From Phellopilus nigrolimitatus (lineage: Eukaryota > Basidiomycota > Agaricomycetes > Hymenochaetales > Hymenochaetaceae): a stretch of 64,000 bases of DNA. The translations under genes and the position numbers were made by a program. Below are positions 34,788 through 46,170 of the stretch, piece by piece; positions within the stretch are counted from its first letter, which is position 1; each line of letters starts with the position of its first letter. The notes under the pieces were generated by a model. That model was given only the letters and a program-made list of their open reading frames with translations, was not told the DNA's origin and made no database searches. Location of the stretch: contig JAJOHG010000072.1 of NCBI GenBank assembly GCA_021029095.1, positions 1 to 64,000 of the forward strand, in the 5' to 3' direction.

Positions 34788-37700
34788 GATCCGTTCACCC
34801 TCATTCCTCGGCTAACCGAACCTGTGACACAAACCAAACCTCCGGACACCTCGAACGGCCTTCGAACCCCTTGTCCTTCATTCCTCTGGACTTCGTTCGG
34901 CTCGAGCCCTCTTCGTTCAGCAGTTTCGGCTCGAATCCCCTTCGTCTGGCGGGAATCCTCTCCATTCGGTCCGAATCACTCGTCCTCCGTTCATCCGGAC
35001 TCGTAGCCTCTCCGTTCGGTTCGAACTGCTCGTCCTTCGTCCCTCTGGACTCATGGGACTCAGATCCCCTTCGTTCGGCGGGATTCCTCTCGGTTTGGTT
35101 CAAACCTCTCGTCCTTCGTTCCTCTGGACTCGTACGACTTGGATCCCCTTCGTCACTCCCCTCCGTTCGGCAGGGATCCCCTTCCTTCGGCCTGAATCCT
35201 CTCCGTTCAGCTCAGCCCTCCTTCGTTCAGCAGGGATCCTTTCTGTTCGGCCCGAACCCTCTTCGTTCGGCTTGGTCCTCCTTCGTCCAGACCAATCCTC
35301 TTGGCTCCGAACTCCAGACTACGGGTTGCCAGTCCGAAGGCCTCGACTGACCATGAACGAACCACGTGACATCCGGGCTCGCGATCAGAGACGGACCGAG
35401 TGCCGGATTCGGCCCATACCCCGGACACGAGTAGAACGCACCGCAGGCATGTGCCAAATTCAGATCCAGCTGAGAGTATCGGGAATCGAAGATGTGACCG
35501 CGTTCGCCGAACCTCGTGCCCGGCTCGCCTACGCGACTCGCCACTCCGATTGGTTCACGTTGGACTCCACCCCTCGTGCAGAACGCACCACTCCGCAGTC
35601 GAACGGCGAGTTTCTACGACTCATCGAACTTGCCTAGTGATAGGAAGGAAAGGACAGACTTTTGTATATATACGACTCGGACATGTACTTCATACCTTAG
35701 CCTGATTATTGAAGTCTTCTTCTTGAAGTCTCTCTTGCTTCTGAAGTTTCTTGACGGCCTCCCTTCGGGGGTCGTCCGGCACTCTCTCTGCGTGTCGACC
35801 GATCCTGCGACCTCTCGTCAATCCGAACGAACCTCGAACTCGTCGAACGACTCGGTTCGGTTCTGAACCTTTGGACCGACTTCGAACCTACCGGACTTCG
35901 GCCACTCAGCGCTCGGGCTCGCCGCCCATCTCCTTCCCTGCCGATCTGCAGCTTGTGATTCTGTTTCCCTCGCCGATCGGGGCTCTCCCCACGTTCCCCG
36001 GTCTTTCGCTGGTCGAACCGACTGCGAAGCGACTCCCGATCGTCCCCGTTCTTCGATCGCAGGTTCGGTCCTGACGGAATAATCAGGCTAACAAGACTTG
36101 CTGCAGATCTTTCCTCATCCTCGTCGGGTCATCATTGCCTTCGTTCCCGACTCCCCCTCCTGATCCTGTTCTACTCCCCCCCGACACGGTCGAACCTTGC
36201 CCCCTCAATCCCGACTCGAGGTACAACCCCCGGCAAAACCCTTCAGCCCAATCCATTCACCTGTTCAAACCTTTTCCGGCTTTGGTGGTCTCCCATCTAC
36301 TCCGGACGGCCGACCGTACACCCCGAACTTCAATCCCAAACGATTCGGCCAATTAAATTTCTTTTCCCGCCGAACGCCCTGGTTCGAACCTGACACCAAT
36401 GTCTCCTCTCCTTCGCTTCTCCGATCCCCGATCCCTCACACCTTTGTATCCTTTTCCTTCCTAGACTCTTTGTTTCCGTATCCTTTCTGTTCCTTGATTT
36501 TTTCATTCTCACACTCCACCTTTTCTGAATGCTTACTTTCTATATTGTCCCACGAACTATCACTTTGTACTCAGATTTTTCTGATCCCCCGTTTCATGCT
36601 CTCTGAATAACTCACCTATTATCGTTCAGTTTTCTGATATTCCGTTCCTCTGACCATTCCTCCAATTCTTCATCTATTCCTTTTCGCTCCGCCTCTTTAT
36701 CCCATTTCATTCAATTTTCGTGTGGAGCAGCATTCCCCATCTTCCTCTCTGACTTCCTTCTGTTCACTTTTCCTTCTAACCTTTTCCCTCGAATTCGTTC
36801 TGCTGATTTATTCCCCTCCGACTCCCCGGTTGGATCTTAACTTTGCTTTTCGTTCAATTTCGTTTCCTTTCAATTCTCTGTGCCAATTCCCCATTCTTGA
36901 TTTCTGTTTTTTTGATATCCCCTCTCCGATCCCAGTTCTTGTTGATTCCCCCCTTTTGATTTCATCCTTTTTTAATTCTCCCTTTCGATTCTAACCTTCA
37001 TCCCTGATTTCTTACTCTAATTTTCTATTTTCCCTTCGATTTTTCCTTCCAATTTCCTTTTCATTCACATCACCACCTCTCGGGGCTCGGTGCTGGAGGA
37101 GGGAATACACAGCCACACCGATTTTGGCTTTGTTCCGATTCGGGTGCACCCCCCTGGATCTCGAACGATCCCCTTCGCACTGCTCGGGGCCCCCTCACCC
37201 TCTTCTCCAGTGTTCGGACCACCCGAACGCACTCTCTTCGGTCCCACCTCAAATCCGAACAACCGAACGAGCTCCCCGGACTTCACCTCCACGAGTTCGG
37301 CTGATCCAAATCCCATCCCGCCGAGCAGCCAGACCTCGAACAAACTTGTTTGTGCCGCTTGGGCCCCCTCGCTCCCTTCTTCAGTGATTCGAACCCCCAG
37401 GATTCGGCCCCGAAAGAACTCGGTCACCCGAAGGGCCAGATAACGAACGAGCCACCACTAGCTTCAGTTTTGAGGTTTTCACAGAAGTTCGGGGACAGCT
37501 AAGCCCTCTGTTTCGTTTTTTTTACCTCGATCCCTACACCATCCCCTTCCGATTCTTTCCCTTCTCCTTATCCTTCTTACGTTTTGATCCCTCCATTCAC
37601 CCTTTCTCCGACCCCCTCCTATTTTTCCTCCCTGATCCCTTCATTTCCCATGTCTCCTCGAACCCCCATCTGATTCCCTTGTTCATATATTCACCTCTCG

Positions 37701-38820
37701 GGGCTCGGTGCTAGGGGCGGGAATATGGATTACATCCTCTCCGACTTCAACCCAATTCAATTTGCACCACTCCCGAACCCCCCTTCTCCTTTCCGGCTTC
37801 GCACCTGCTCGAAAAACCGGCCCCGGGTGACCCCCTCGAACCCGGGCGACTACCCTGCCCGAACTGTTCCCCTCTCCGTCTGATCGGCCGAATCCCAGTG
37901 ATTACACTAGGCCGTCACTCCCCCCACACTCCATTTTCATGTTTCATGGTTCAGGAATTGCAGTTCGTGATTGTGCACGCCCGGACTCGCTCGACTCACT
38001 CCCTCGAAACCCTCCGAACCCATCTGTCCATATCCACTCCGTTCCTCAATCCAATCGTCGAATCCCTCGATTGACCATGTCCATATTCTCTTCGCACCCG
38101 CGAATGGTCGTCCCGCCGACCAGTACATACCCTCAAGTCTTTTGCTGACGAGCACTACGACTCCACCGTCCCGGCACCATCCTGTCCTGAGTGATCTGAG
38201 CATCCTCGATTTCCTGTCGCCTTCGCGAGGCACAACATCCTGTCCGAGTAAATTGTCCCTTCAGTCCGTAGGTGGAGAAGACTCACCCCCCCCGTTCGAA
38301 TCCCCTCAGTCCATAGGCGGAGGAGAACTGTCCACCCGGACACCTGTACATCCTTTCATCTCATCCTTTTGTCTCTTCCTTTTGTCTCTTCCTTTTGTCT
38401 CATCCTTTTGTCTCTTCCTTTTGTCTCCTTTTCATCTCATCCTTTCGTCTCTTCCGTTCGTCTCATCCTTTCATCTCTTCCTTTCATCTCTTCCTTTTGT
38501 CTCTTCCTTTTGTCTCCTTTTTGTCTCCTTTTTGTCTCTTCCTTTTGTCTTTTCCTTTCGCCTCATCTTTTCCTCTCTCCCGTTTGAATCCCCTCAGTCC
38601 GTAAGGGGAGGAGAACTGTCCGCTCCGGACACCTGTATATTTTCTCCCTCTAGACACCCTCTGTACAGCTTTCGGATTCGCCCCCGAACCGCCCGAGCGG
38701 CCGATTTTCAGGATATCCGATCAACCGATCCCCCCGAAATCCCCTCGAACTTCGCTGTTCTTCGCAATCCGACACTCATAGACTTCTTCCACGACACAAC
38801 TCGTGAACATAGACAGCATC
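34788..38820. repeat. Pyrimidine-rich, non-coding repeat, possibly an LTR-retroelement derivative
   Basis: It begins TGTCACGATCCGTTCACC, an LTR-like start, and an LTR-like end could lie near 36074 (GTTCGGTCCTGAC). Between about 34975 and 35300 a unit including CTCGTCCTTCG and CTCTGGACTC repeats imperfectly. A 14-bp inverted pair (TTAGCCTGATTATT near 35697 and its complement near 36080) brackets part of it. Further right the plus strand is C/T-rich with two copies of CACCTCTCGGGGCTCGGTGC (about 37075 and 37692). No gag or pol is seen. Assignment to a retroelement derivative is tentative. Confidence 0.35.
38345..38585. repeat. CTTCCTTTTGTCT minisatellite
   Basis: Tandem imperfect copies of CTTCCTTTTGTCT/CATCCTTTCGTCT with a period of about 10-13 bp. 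It is flanked on both sides by near-copies of a 50-bp segment (CCCCTCAGTCC.. GGAGAACTGTCC..GGACACCTGTA) at about 38302 and 38589. Confidence 0.7.
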
Positions 38821-39099
38821 TGTGAGGCGAAGTGGTCTCACAACAAACACAGACAGTGACCTGAGTCCAATGGATGAGTGCAAAAGATAATATATTATGG
38901 AAACTAAACATGCCTGAGTCCAATGGATGAGTGCAAAAGATAGAGAGCACCATCCATGGGACTCTGCCGCTTCAAGGGAAGCATTACATAATACATCAAC
39001 ATGTCAGGTGACGCAGAACAACAAGTCAGGAGTTCAAGTCACCCGGTATGCAAAATAATAAAAGGAATAAAAGTGTCCAAGATCATACTATATCCAATA
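38821..39099 (-). repeat. Copia LTR (3' LTR of the minus-strand element)
   Basis: On the minus strand it starts TATTGGATATAGTATGATC directly after a polypurine tract (GATCAGGGGGGAG) that follows the pol stop, and ends CGCCTCACA. An internal 46-bp direct repeat (CTGAGTCCAATGGATGAGTG unit) is visible. A copy about 98% identical lies at 45893-46170 but in the opposite orientation. Confidence 0.8.
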
Positions 39100-39928
39100 C
39101 TCCCCCCTGATCTGACACGCCTGTCAATCATAGAAGACCTAGCATGCCACGCATCTCAATCACCTTCACGCGTCCAAGCGCCTTGGTCATGATGTCAGCC
39201 GGCATAGACTTGGTGGGGAGGTAGCGAATGTCAATAAGACCTGACTCGACCACATCTCGCAGCCAGTAGTGCTGCAAGTCCAAATGCTTCATCCGTCCAT
39301 GGTGTTCAGGGTTCCTGGCAACAGCAAGGGCAGATTGGTTGTCCACATAGAGTGTGGAAGGCGCATTGAACTCATAGCCAAATTCTGAGAACAAGTTGCG
39401 CAACCACATAATCTCCTGACCACCCTGGACAGCAGAGATGTATTCCGCTTCAGTGGTCGAGAGAGTGACAATAGTCTGAAGTCGACTAGCCCAGCTGATA
39501 GCACCAGTTCCCATCTTAACCACCAGGCCGCTTGTAGAGCGCCTGTCATCCTCATCCCCTCCATGGTCCGCGTCAGTGAATGTAGTGAACAATTCAGACG
39601 AGTTCTTGTCAGGCGCATAAGTCAACTTCATGTCTTTGGTACCCTGAAGATAACGACACAAGTGCTTAGCAGCCTTCCAGTGAGCAGGACCAGGATTAGA
39701 ACTGAAGCGCGCAAGAAGTCCAACCGCATAGGAGATGTCAGGACGCGTTGCCACAGCCAGATACATGAGTGCACCAATCAGCTGCCTGTAGGGGACAGTC
39801 TTCATGAATGCGATCTCTTCTGAAGTGAGGGGACCTATGGACTTGCTGAGACGATGGCTTTCTGGTAGTGGAGTGGAAACCTCACCGCATCCAGCCATTT
39901 CAAAGCGCTCAAGCAAGTCAGTGATGTA

Positions 39929-41162
39929 CAGTCACATGCCAAAAGTTTATGCCGGTTGTCACGTCACACCACAACAACTTCGCCTCGTACCACAACCACC
40001 ACTGATCCGATCATGCCCAAAGAGATTGGAGAACATAACCTTACTCCTTCTCAACGTTATGCCATAGTTAATTTGGCTAATTCTCATCTAAATCAGGCTC
40101 ATATTGCTACTGCTCTCCAGTGCTCTGAACGGACTGTCCGTCAGGTTCTCAAGAACTACCGCGATCGAGGCCATGTTGATGACTTACCCAGGAGTGGACG
40201 CCCACCCAAAATTGATGACAGGGGCTTGCGTCGCCTGGAGCGCTCAGTTGATGGCAACAGACGCCAAACACTTGCCGACATCACCCATGATTTCAACAAC
40301 AATCTCTCCTCCCCAGTGGCACCCAGGACCATCCAAAGGGCCTTACATCGTAACTTGGGCCTGTATTCACGCCATGCACGCAAAAAACCCTTCCTGACCG
40401 ACGACCATAAGAAGAAACGGCTTGAATGGGGAACCACAGTAAAACACTATGGAAAGGAGGAATGGCACAGGGTTGTTTGGACAGATGAATCATCAGTAGA
40501 ACTTGGGAAAAGCTCAAGGGCCCCTCTGGTATGGCGACGCCCTCACGAGGAATTCGACGAGAAGTGCCTGGCACCCACTTTCAAGTCAGGAAGGACGAGT
40601 GTCATGGTTTGGGGGTGCATTGCCTACAACAAGAAGGGCCCCCTCATTTTTATGCCCAAGGACAAGCGGACAGGCAAGGATTATGTGGAGTTGATCATGG
40701 CAGGACCCCTCTGGGACTTTTATGCGGAGTTGTATGAGGAGAGGGGGGTTGCAAAGGTCATGGAAGATGGGGCACCAGTTCACAGATGCAATGTGGCAAA
40801 AAGATTCAGGGACAGGAACTTCATGGAGACATTTCCCCACCCAGCTCAGTCACCAGACATGAACCCCATTGAACATGTTTGGTATCTGATAAAAATCGCA
40901 ATCAACAAGAGGCCGGAAAAACCCAGGAGCGAGGAGGCATTGAAGAGGGCGCTTTTGGAGGAATGGGAGAAGATTGACATTGAAATAATTAATTCTCTCA
41001 TAAACAGCATGCCTAAACGTGTGGAGCGGGTACTGGAGGCCAGAGGAGGGTCCACCAAGTATTAGATTGGCAATATATTTTGTGGTTGTGGAGTAATGGA
41101 GCAAAAACTTTTCGAGAGTTACATGGATGTCACACCCGGCATAAACTTTTGGCATGTGACTG
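39929..41162 (+). mobile_element. Apparently intact Tc1-like transposon nested in the Copia element
   Basis: 1234 bp with 27-bp perfect terminal inverted repeats starting CAGTCACATGCCAAAAGTTT, flanked by TA (39927-39928 and 41163-41164). Deleting it with one TA rejoins the Copia reading frame (..SQRQY to ITDLLERF..), which shows precise insertion after Copia was in place. Confidence 0.95.
40013..41065 (+). CDS. Tc1-type DDE transposase (DD34E)
   Basis: 350 codons from the ATG at 40013; upstream codons in frame lack another ATG. The N-terminal paired-like helix-turn-helix DNA-binding region includes LTPSQRYAIVNLANSHLNQ and CSERTVRQVLKNYRDRG, followed by the GRPPK hook. The catalytic triad is D158 (VVWTDESS), D252 (VMEDGAPVHR) and E287 (DMNPIEHVW) with 34 residues between the last two, the canonical Tc1 spacing. 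No stop or frameshift is present, so the enzyme could be active. It cuts and pastes elements carrying its 27-bp ends and could in principle mobilise related non-autonomous copies. Confidence 0.95.
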   Translation: MPKEIGEHNLTPSQRYAIVNLANSHLNQAHIATALQCSERTVRQVLKNYRDRGHVDDLPRSGRPPKIDDRGLRRLERSVDGNRRQTLADITHDFNNNLSSPVAPRTIQRALHRNLGLYSRHARKKPFLTDDHKKKRLEWGTTVKHYGKEEWHRVVWTDESSVELGKSSRAPLVWRRPHEEFDEKCLAPTFKSGRTSVMVWGCIAYNKKGPLIFMPKDKRTGKDYVELIMAGPLWDFYAELYEERGVAKVMEDGAPVHRCNVAKRFRDRNFMETFPHPAQSPDMNPIEHVWYLIKIAINKRPEKPRSEEALKRALLEEWEKIDIEIINSLINSMPKRVERVLEARGGSTKY

Positions 41163-44100
41163 TACTGGCGCTGAGATAGGGATAGGGATCGGATTGAGCG
41201 GTCTCTCTCAATATGGACGCCAAGCAGGAAGGAGGTAGGGCCGAGGTCGCGCAGTTTGAAGTGCTTTTCAAGTTCGCGCTTGACAAACAAGAATTGCTCC
41301 TTCGACTTTGCAGCAATGGTCATGTCATCCACATAGACTGCGATGATGATGCGCACATCGTCACGTCTGTAGACCCAAATGCTGTTGTCGCAGCGAACCA
41401 AAGAGAATCCCATGCCCTTCAACACAGAGTCAAGTTTCTTGTGCCATTGGCGCCCAGCTTGCTTCAAACCATAGATCGCCTTAGCAAGCTTAAGCACAAA
41501 ACCGGCACCATAGTACTCCTCAAACCCTTCTGGCTGGTCCATATAAACGTCATGATCCAAGTCACCATTGAGGAACGCAGTGGAGATGTCAATACTGAAC
41601 AACTCCAGGTCCTCAATTGCAGCCAAGGCAAGTATAGCGCGAAGTGCAGCCCACTTGGCAGTAGGAGCAAACACCTGTGCAAACTCTAAGCCAGGGTGCT
41701 GTGAGTAGCCCTTTGCCACCAATCGTGCCTTGTGCCTGTCCACTGAGCCATCTGCCTTGCGCTTGAGTTTGAACACCCACCGACAGCCAATGGTCTTACG
41801 ACCAGAAGGAAGTCTGACTGGGGTGAAGGTGCCATTCTCAACAAGACTGATAAACTCGTCCATTGCAGCCTGTTCCCAGAGGGAAGCGTCAGGGCGTCCC
41901 TTGATGTCTCTCCAGTGTACTGGCTCAGGACCATACTGGGTGCGCACCTCCGCAGAGAAGACATGCTCAAAGCAGTTTGTAGACTTCAACACATGATTGT
42001 GTGCGTCCTCAAAACTGATGTAGCAGTCCTCAAGTGCCGCATTTGCCCCAAAGTCCATAAGCCCAGCAAACATAAGTGCCTCAGCCTGCATTTCATCCTC
42101 AGACATGATGTCTAACTCATCACTGCGCTCAATCACAGGCTCAGGTGTAGGTGCTGCTGCTGGTGCTGGTGCAGCTGGAGTCCTAGGAATGCGACGACCT
42201 GGATAATCTGCAAGTGGATTAATCACTGCATCTCTGTACCCATGCATGGGACGCGGCTGAGGTCGCCAGGACGTTGAAGGCCAAGAAGGCGCTTCAGGTG
42301 CAGGTGTAGACTCAGGTGCAGGAGTGGGAGCAGGAGGTTCCTTGGGTCGTTTTGCAGGTGGAGGGTGAGCAGAAGGAGAAGACACAGGAGGGTCAGGAGG
42401 GACATCAGATGGTGCTCGCTCGCGCTTTACAGCAGGCCGAGTTGGAGTCACCGGAGGTGGTGCAGGACGAAAAGGAGGAGTGACTGGAGCTGGTGGGGGA
42501 CGAGGAGGAGGAGTAGCAGGACGAGGAGGAGGAGCTGGTGGATTAGCAGGGAGAAGAAGTGGCGGAACATCATCCACATCGCCATCTCCCCCTTGTTCCG
42601 GCACAGCTGTAGCCTCTGGAGGAGTTGGAACCCTTAAGTCAACAGGAGACCTGGTATTTCCAGGGAACACGCGCTCATCAAACTGGGCAGAGTCACTAAT
42701 GACCTCTTTGCGCATTATGGAGTTCCAGAATATCCAGCCTTTGTAGTTCTCAGGGTAACCAATGAAGGAGCATTTCTGCGTGTGTGACTGGAGCTGTTTG
42801 CGCATATCTTTCTTGACATGCACATAGGAGGTGCAGCCAAATACTCGAAAATGCGACACATCCGGCTTGGAATTGTGCCACAGCTCATAGGGTGTCTTGC
42901 CCTGAACAGCAGAAGTAGGAGAGCGATTGTGCACATGAACAAAAGCATTGACCGCGTCCCACCAGAAACTGGCAGGTAGGTGTGCTTCGTTCAGCATGGT
43001 GGTAATGCCCTCAGCCAAAGTGCGATTTGCTCGCTCAGCTACTCCATTCTGGTGGGGTTCATCACGAACAGTGTGTTGCCGGTGAATCCCTTCAGAAATG
43101 CAGAATTGCTCCCATGCCTTGGGCATGTACTCTCCTCCCTTGTCATCGCACGTCGCTTTGATCTTCAGGTTGAGCTGGTTCTCTGCATGTGCTTTGTAGT
43201 GCTTGAAAGCGTCAAACACATCGCTTTTCTTCTTAAGGGGTATGACTCCCCAGCGCCGACTGTAATCATCAATGAATGTGATCCAGTAACGATAACCATG
43301 CCGAGTTTGAACTGGCAGAGGGCCATGCACATCAGAGTGGACCAGCTGCAACAGACCAGTAGAACGATGGGATGCAAGTCTTGAGACATTAGACCTATGC
43401 TGCTTGCCTGCAATGCACGGCTCGCAGATTGGGTCAGGCGACTCCATAGACTTCACAATAATCCCCTTAACCATGTCATGATCAATCAGTCTCTTGACAT
43501 CCCCATGATTCAAGTGCGCAAAACGACGATGCCAGAGCGTTAAGTCGAGTGGACAGGTGCTAACCATGCCAGAGAATTGGGTCATGGGCACAACTTGTCC
43601 ATTGAGGAACGCGGCGTAGTTGGTTGAAAGAGCGGACAGTCCCCATTCCAACTGAGTAAATAACGTCGTTGTTGGCAAGGCAGATGGGTGTGCGATTAGG
43701 GGTATATTGGTTGAACCAATGACGATGAGGTGTCATGTGGCAAGTGGCGCCTGTATCAACAATCCAGTCAAATCCTGCATCAGAGAGGAGGGGCGAGTTG
43801 GGATTTGTGAAGTCATGGGTACTTGCATTGCCAGCAAATTCAGCAGACTGAGTCGACTCAGTGTCCTCCTGCGCCGCATTCGCCTTTGTCTTGCCTCCCC
43901 TCTTCTTCTTGTCCTTCAACTCCTTCATTGCATCACGACGCTTGTAGCAAGTTGCTTCAAGGTGGTTCTTCATGCCGCAAAAATCACAGACAAGAGGCTG
44001 AGATGAGGAGGAAGACGATGAAGTTGATTTGGAGGGTGGAGCAGAGGCCTTGAGAGCGAGTGCAGAGTCTGCAGCACGAGGGCCACTGGCTTTCTGCTCC

Positions 44101-44892
44101 TGCGAGAACGCTTTCTTGACTGTCTCGAGGGTGAAGGTAGGCATGAGAAGGAGGGCAGATCGAAAGGCTTTGTACTCGTCTGGGAGGGCGCGAATAAGAC
44201 ACATGGACGCAAGCTCATCCTCAAACTGGACAAGGGTGAGCTTGGAGCTGCGCGCATTCCTGAGCTTGTGCAACGACTCCTCAACACGAGCAGTGAGAGC
44301 AGTAAGCGACTCGTCCTCGGCTTTGGCAATGCTGAAGAACTCGTCATAGGCAATAAAACACGATGCTGCATTGTCCTGCTGGTTGAGCTCCTTCAGCTTC
44401 TTCAACATCTCCACTGGGTTACCCAAATCGTCCTGAACTAGGATCTGCATGCCATGCTCGAGTTTTCCGTAGATAAAGCCAGCTGCTTGCTCCGATTTCT
44501 CCTCCCATGCCTCCTGCTCCTCTGCCTTTGATGGTTTCATTGCAATGCCAGAAGCGATGCGCCAGAGAGTCTTGGCTTGGAGAGCAGCTCGCATTTCGAG
44601 TTTCCATGTTGCATAGTTGCTGTCATTGAGCTTAGCGAAGGAAAATGTCGATTGCGAGTCGGAGGTGGTAGATGCGGACATGGTGATGCGAATGATGGTA
44701 GATGATGGTGATGCGAGTGAGAGTGCGAAGTTGGGGATCAATCGGACAAGTGGTTGGGGCGTGATGGCCGAAAATGTGTACAAGCCGAATTATGTGATTT
44801 GCAGATATCAGGTCAACTTGGGTAGTGGCCACTGCTTCGCATGGCAGGTTACGATCCTGGTTGGTAGCCAGTTCGAGTCATTCCCATCATGG

Positions 44893-45315
44893 CACTGCAG
44901 GCATCCACTTAGAATCCCCCCATGGCAAGTTGATTGGATGTTTTATTTAATTGTGGCTTTCTTCACACATCATAGTTTAACACTTTTGGACACTTTTATT
45001 CAGATTGATTTTTAACTTCCTTAAGCCTTTCTCCACACAGTATAGTTAAACTTTCTTTTTGCCTTTGTCCACACAAAAAAGGCTTATCAAAGGGGTGCTT
45101 TGACGAAAACATGCCTTTGTTAAGCCTTTCTTGTGTGGACAAAGGTAAAAAAAAAAGTTTAAGTATATCATTCAGAGAAAGGCATAAGAAAGTTAGAAAG
45201 TCATTTGGATAAAAGTGTCCAAAAGTGTTAAACTATAACGTGTGGAGAAAGCCACAATTAAATAAAACAACTAATCAACTCACCATGGGGGGATTCTAAG
45301 TGGATGCCCGCAGTG
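44893..45315. mobile_element. Foldback element, near-perfect 423-bp palindrome
   Basis: The left arm starts CACTGCAGGCATCCACTTAG and the right arm is its complement ending CCCGCAGTG, centred near 45104 with only a short unpaired middle. It is flanked by TGG on both sides, so CACTG termini with a 3-bp duplication point to the CACTA/CMC class (inference). It lies immediately upstream of the Copia gag leader. Confidence 0.75.
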
Positions 45316-45480
45316 TGGTTTATAGTAATTTGATGATAGAGAAGCGAGTTCTGATCCGATTGCAATAATATTACAACAGAAATGATAAAGGACTGGGAAT
45401 GTCCCAGGTCATATCTGTGCAGAATTGTCTCCACCTTCATGTGCAGGTTGGGGCATTTGAGCCTGGGAAAGTGGTATTGG

Positions 45481-45815
45481 CCAAAACTTCGGATTTGTGC
45501 ACTTTATAACTCAGCAACCACCCAATGCTTCGGCATGCTGAATACACCATTAGAAAGGTATTTCAGAGTACTGTTGAATGATGTAAAGAGACCAGAGAAA
45601 AGTGAAAAGGTCCAAATGTCTGAAGCCAGACAAAATGCTCAAAGCAGCCAAAACTTCGGACTTGTACACTCTATAACTCAGCAACCACCCAATGCCTTGG
45701 CTTGCTGAACACACCATTAGAGAGGCATTTCAGAGTATTGTTGAATGATGTAAAGAATCTGGAGAAAAGAAAAGAGACTTAAATTGTTGAGGCCGGACAA
45801 AATGCTGATTTGACA
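45481..45815. repeat. Tandem duplication, two units of about 167 bp
   Basis: Both units begin CCAAAACTTCGG and share TATAACTCAGCAACCACCCA and GTTGAATGATGTAAAGA, with roughly 85% identity by eye. Non-coding. Confidence 0.75.
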
Positions 45816-45892
45816 GGGTTTTCAAAATTGAATTCTGAGCTGAATACCAAACGGATGGGAGAGATAGATACACCATCTGGAAGGCCTGAAGT

Positions 45893-46170
45893 TATTGGAT
45901 ATAGTATGATCTTGGACACTTTATTTCCTTTTATTATTTTGCGTACCGGGTGACTTGAACTCCTGACTTGTTGTTCTGCGTCACCTGACATGTTGATGTA
46001 TTATGTAATGCTTCCCTTGAAGCGGCAGAGTCCATGGATGGTGCTCTCTATCTTTTGCACTCATCCATTGGACTCAGGCATGTTTAGTTTCCATAATATA
46101 TTATCTTTTGCACTCATCCATTGGACTCAGGTCACTGTCTGTGTTTGTTGTGAGACCACTCCGCCTCACA
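45893..46170 (+). repeat. Copia LTR copy in inverted orientation
   Basis: Reads TATTGGATATAGTATGATC..CGCCTCACA on the plus strand, so it faces opposite to the LTR at 38821-39099. It is followed by GGTTATGAGCCTTGCACTG, which could be a primer-binding site of a plus-strand element. No gag follows. Confidence 0.8.

Larger units (their letters stand above)
39128..44681 (-). pseudogene. Ty1/copia gag-pol polyprotein, interrupted and frameshifted
   Basis: The start is MSASTTSDSQSTF at 44681. Gag ends with the zinc knuckle CDFCGMKNHLEATC, followed by the protease motif WIVDTGATCHMT. Around 43620-43680 the frame changes and the usual sequence between protease and integrase is missing. Integrase then shows the HHCC finger (HRRFAHLNH..CEPC), FIDDYSRR, DDKGGEY and HQNGVAERANRTL. 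A Pro-rich linker leads to reverse transcriptase (CRWVFKLKRKADGSVDRHKA, AVYVDDMTIAAKS) and RNase H (TDADHGGDEDDRRSTSG, SMPADIMTKALG). The Tc1-like element at 39929-41162 sits inside the RT region. The order PR-IN-RT-RH defines Copia. The element is dead as it stands. Confidence 0.9.

Noticed and set aside
37971..38825. 284-codon Ser/Phe/Leu-rich open frame
   Set aside because: Translation of the CT-rich tandem repeat; repeat-derived and present in several frames.
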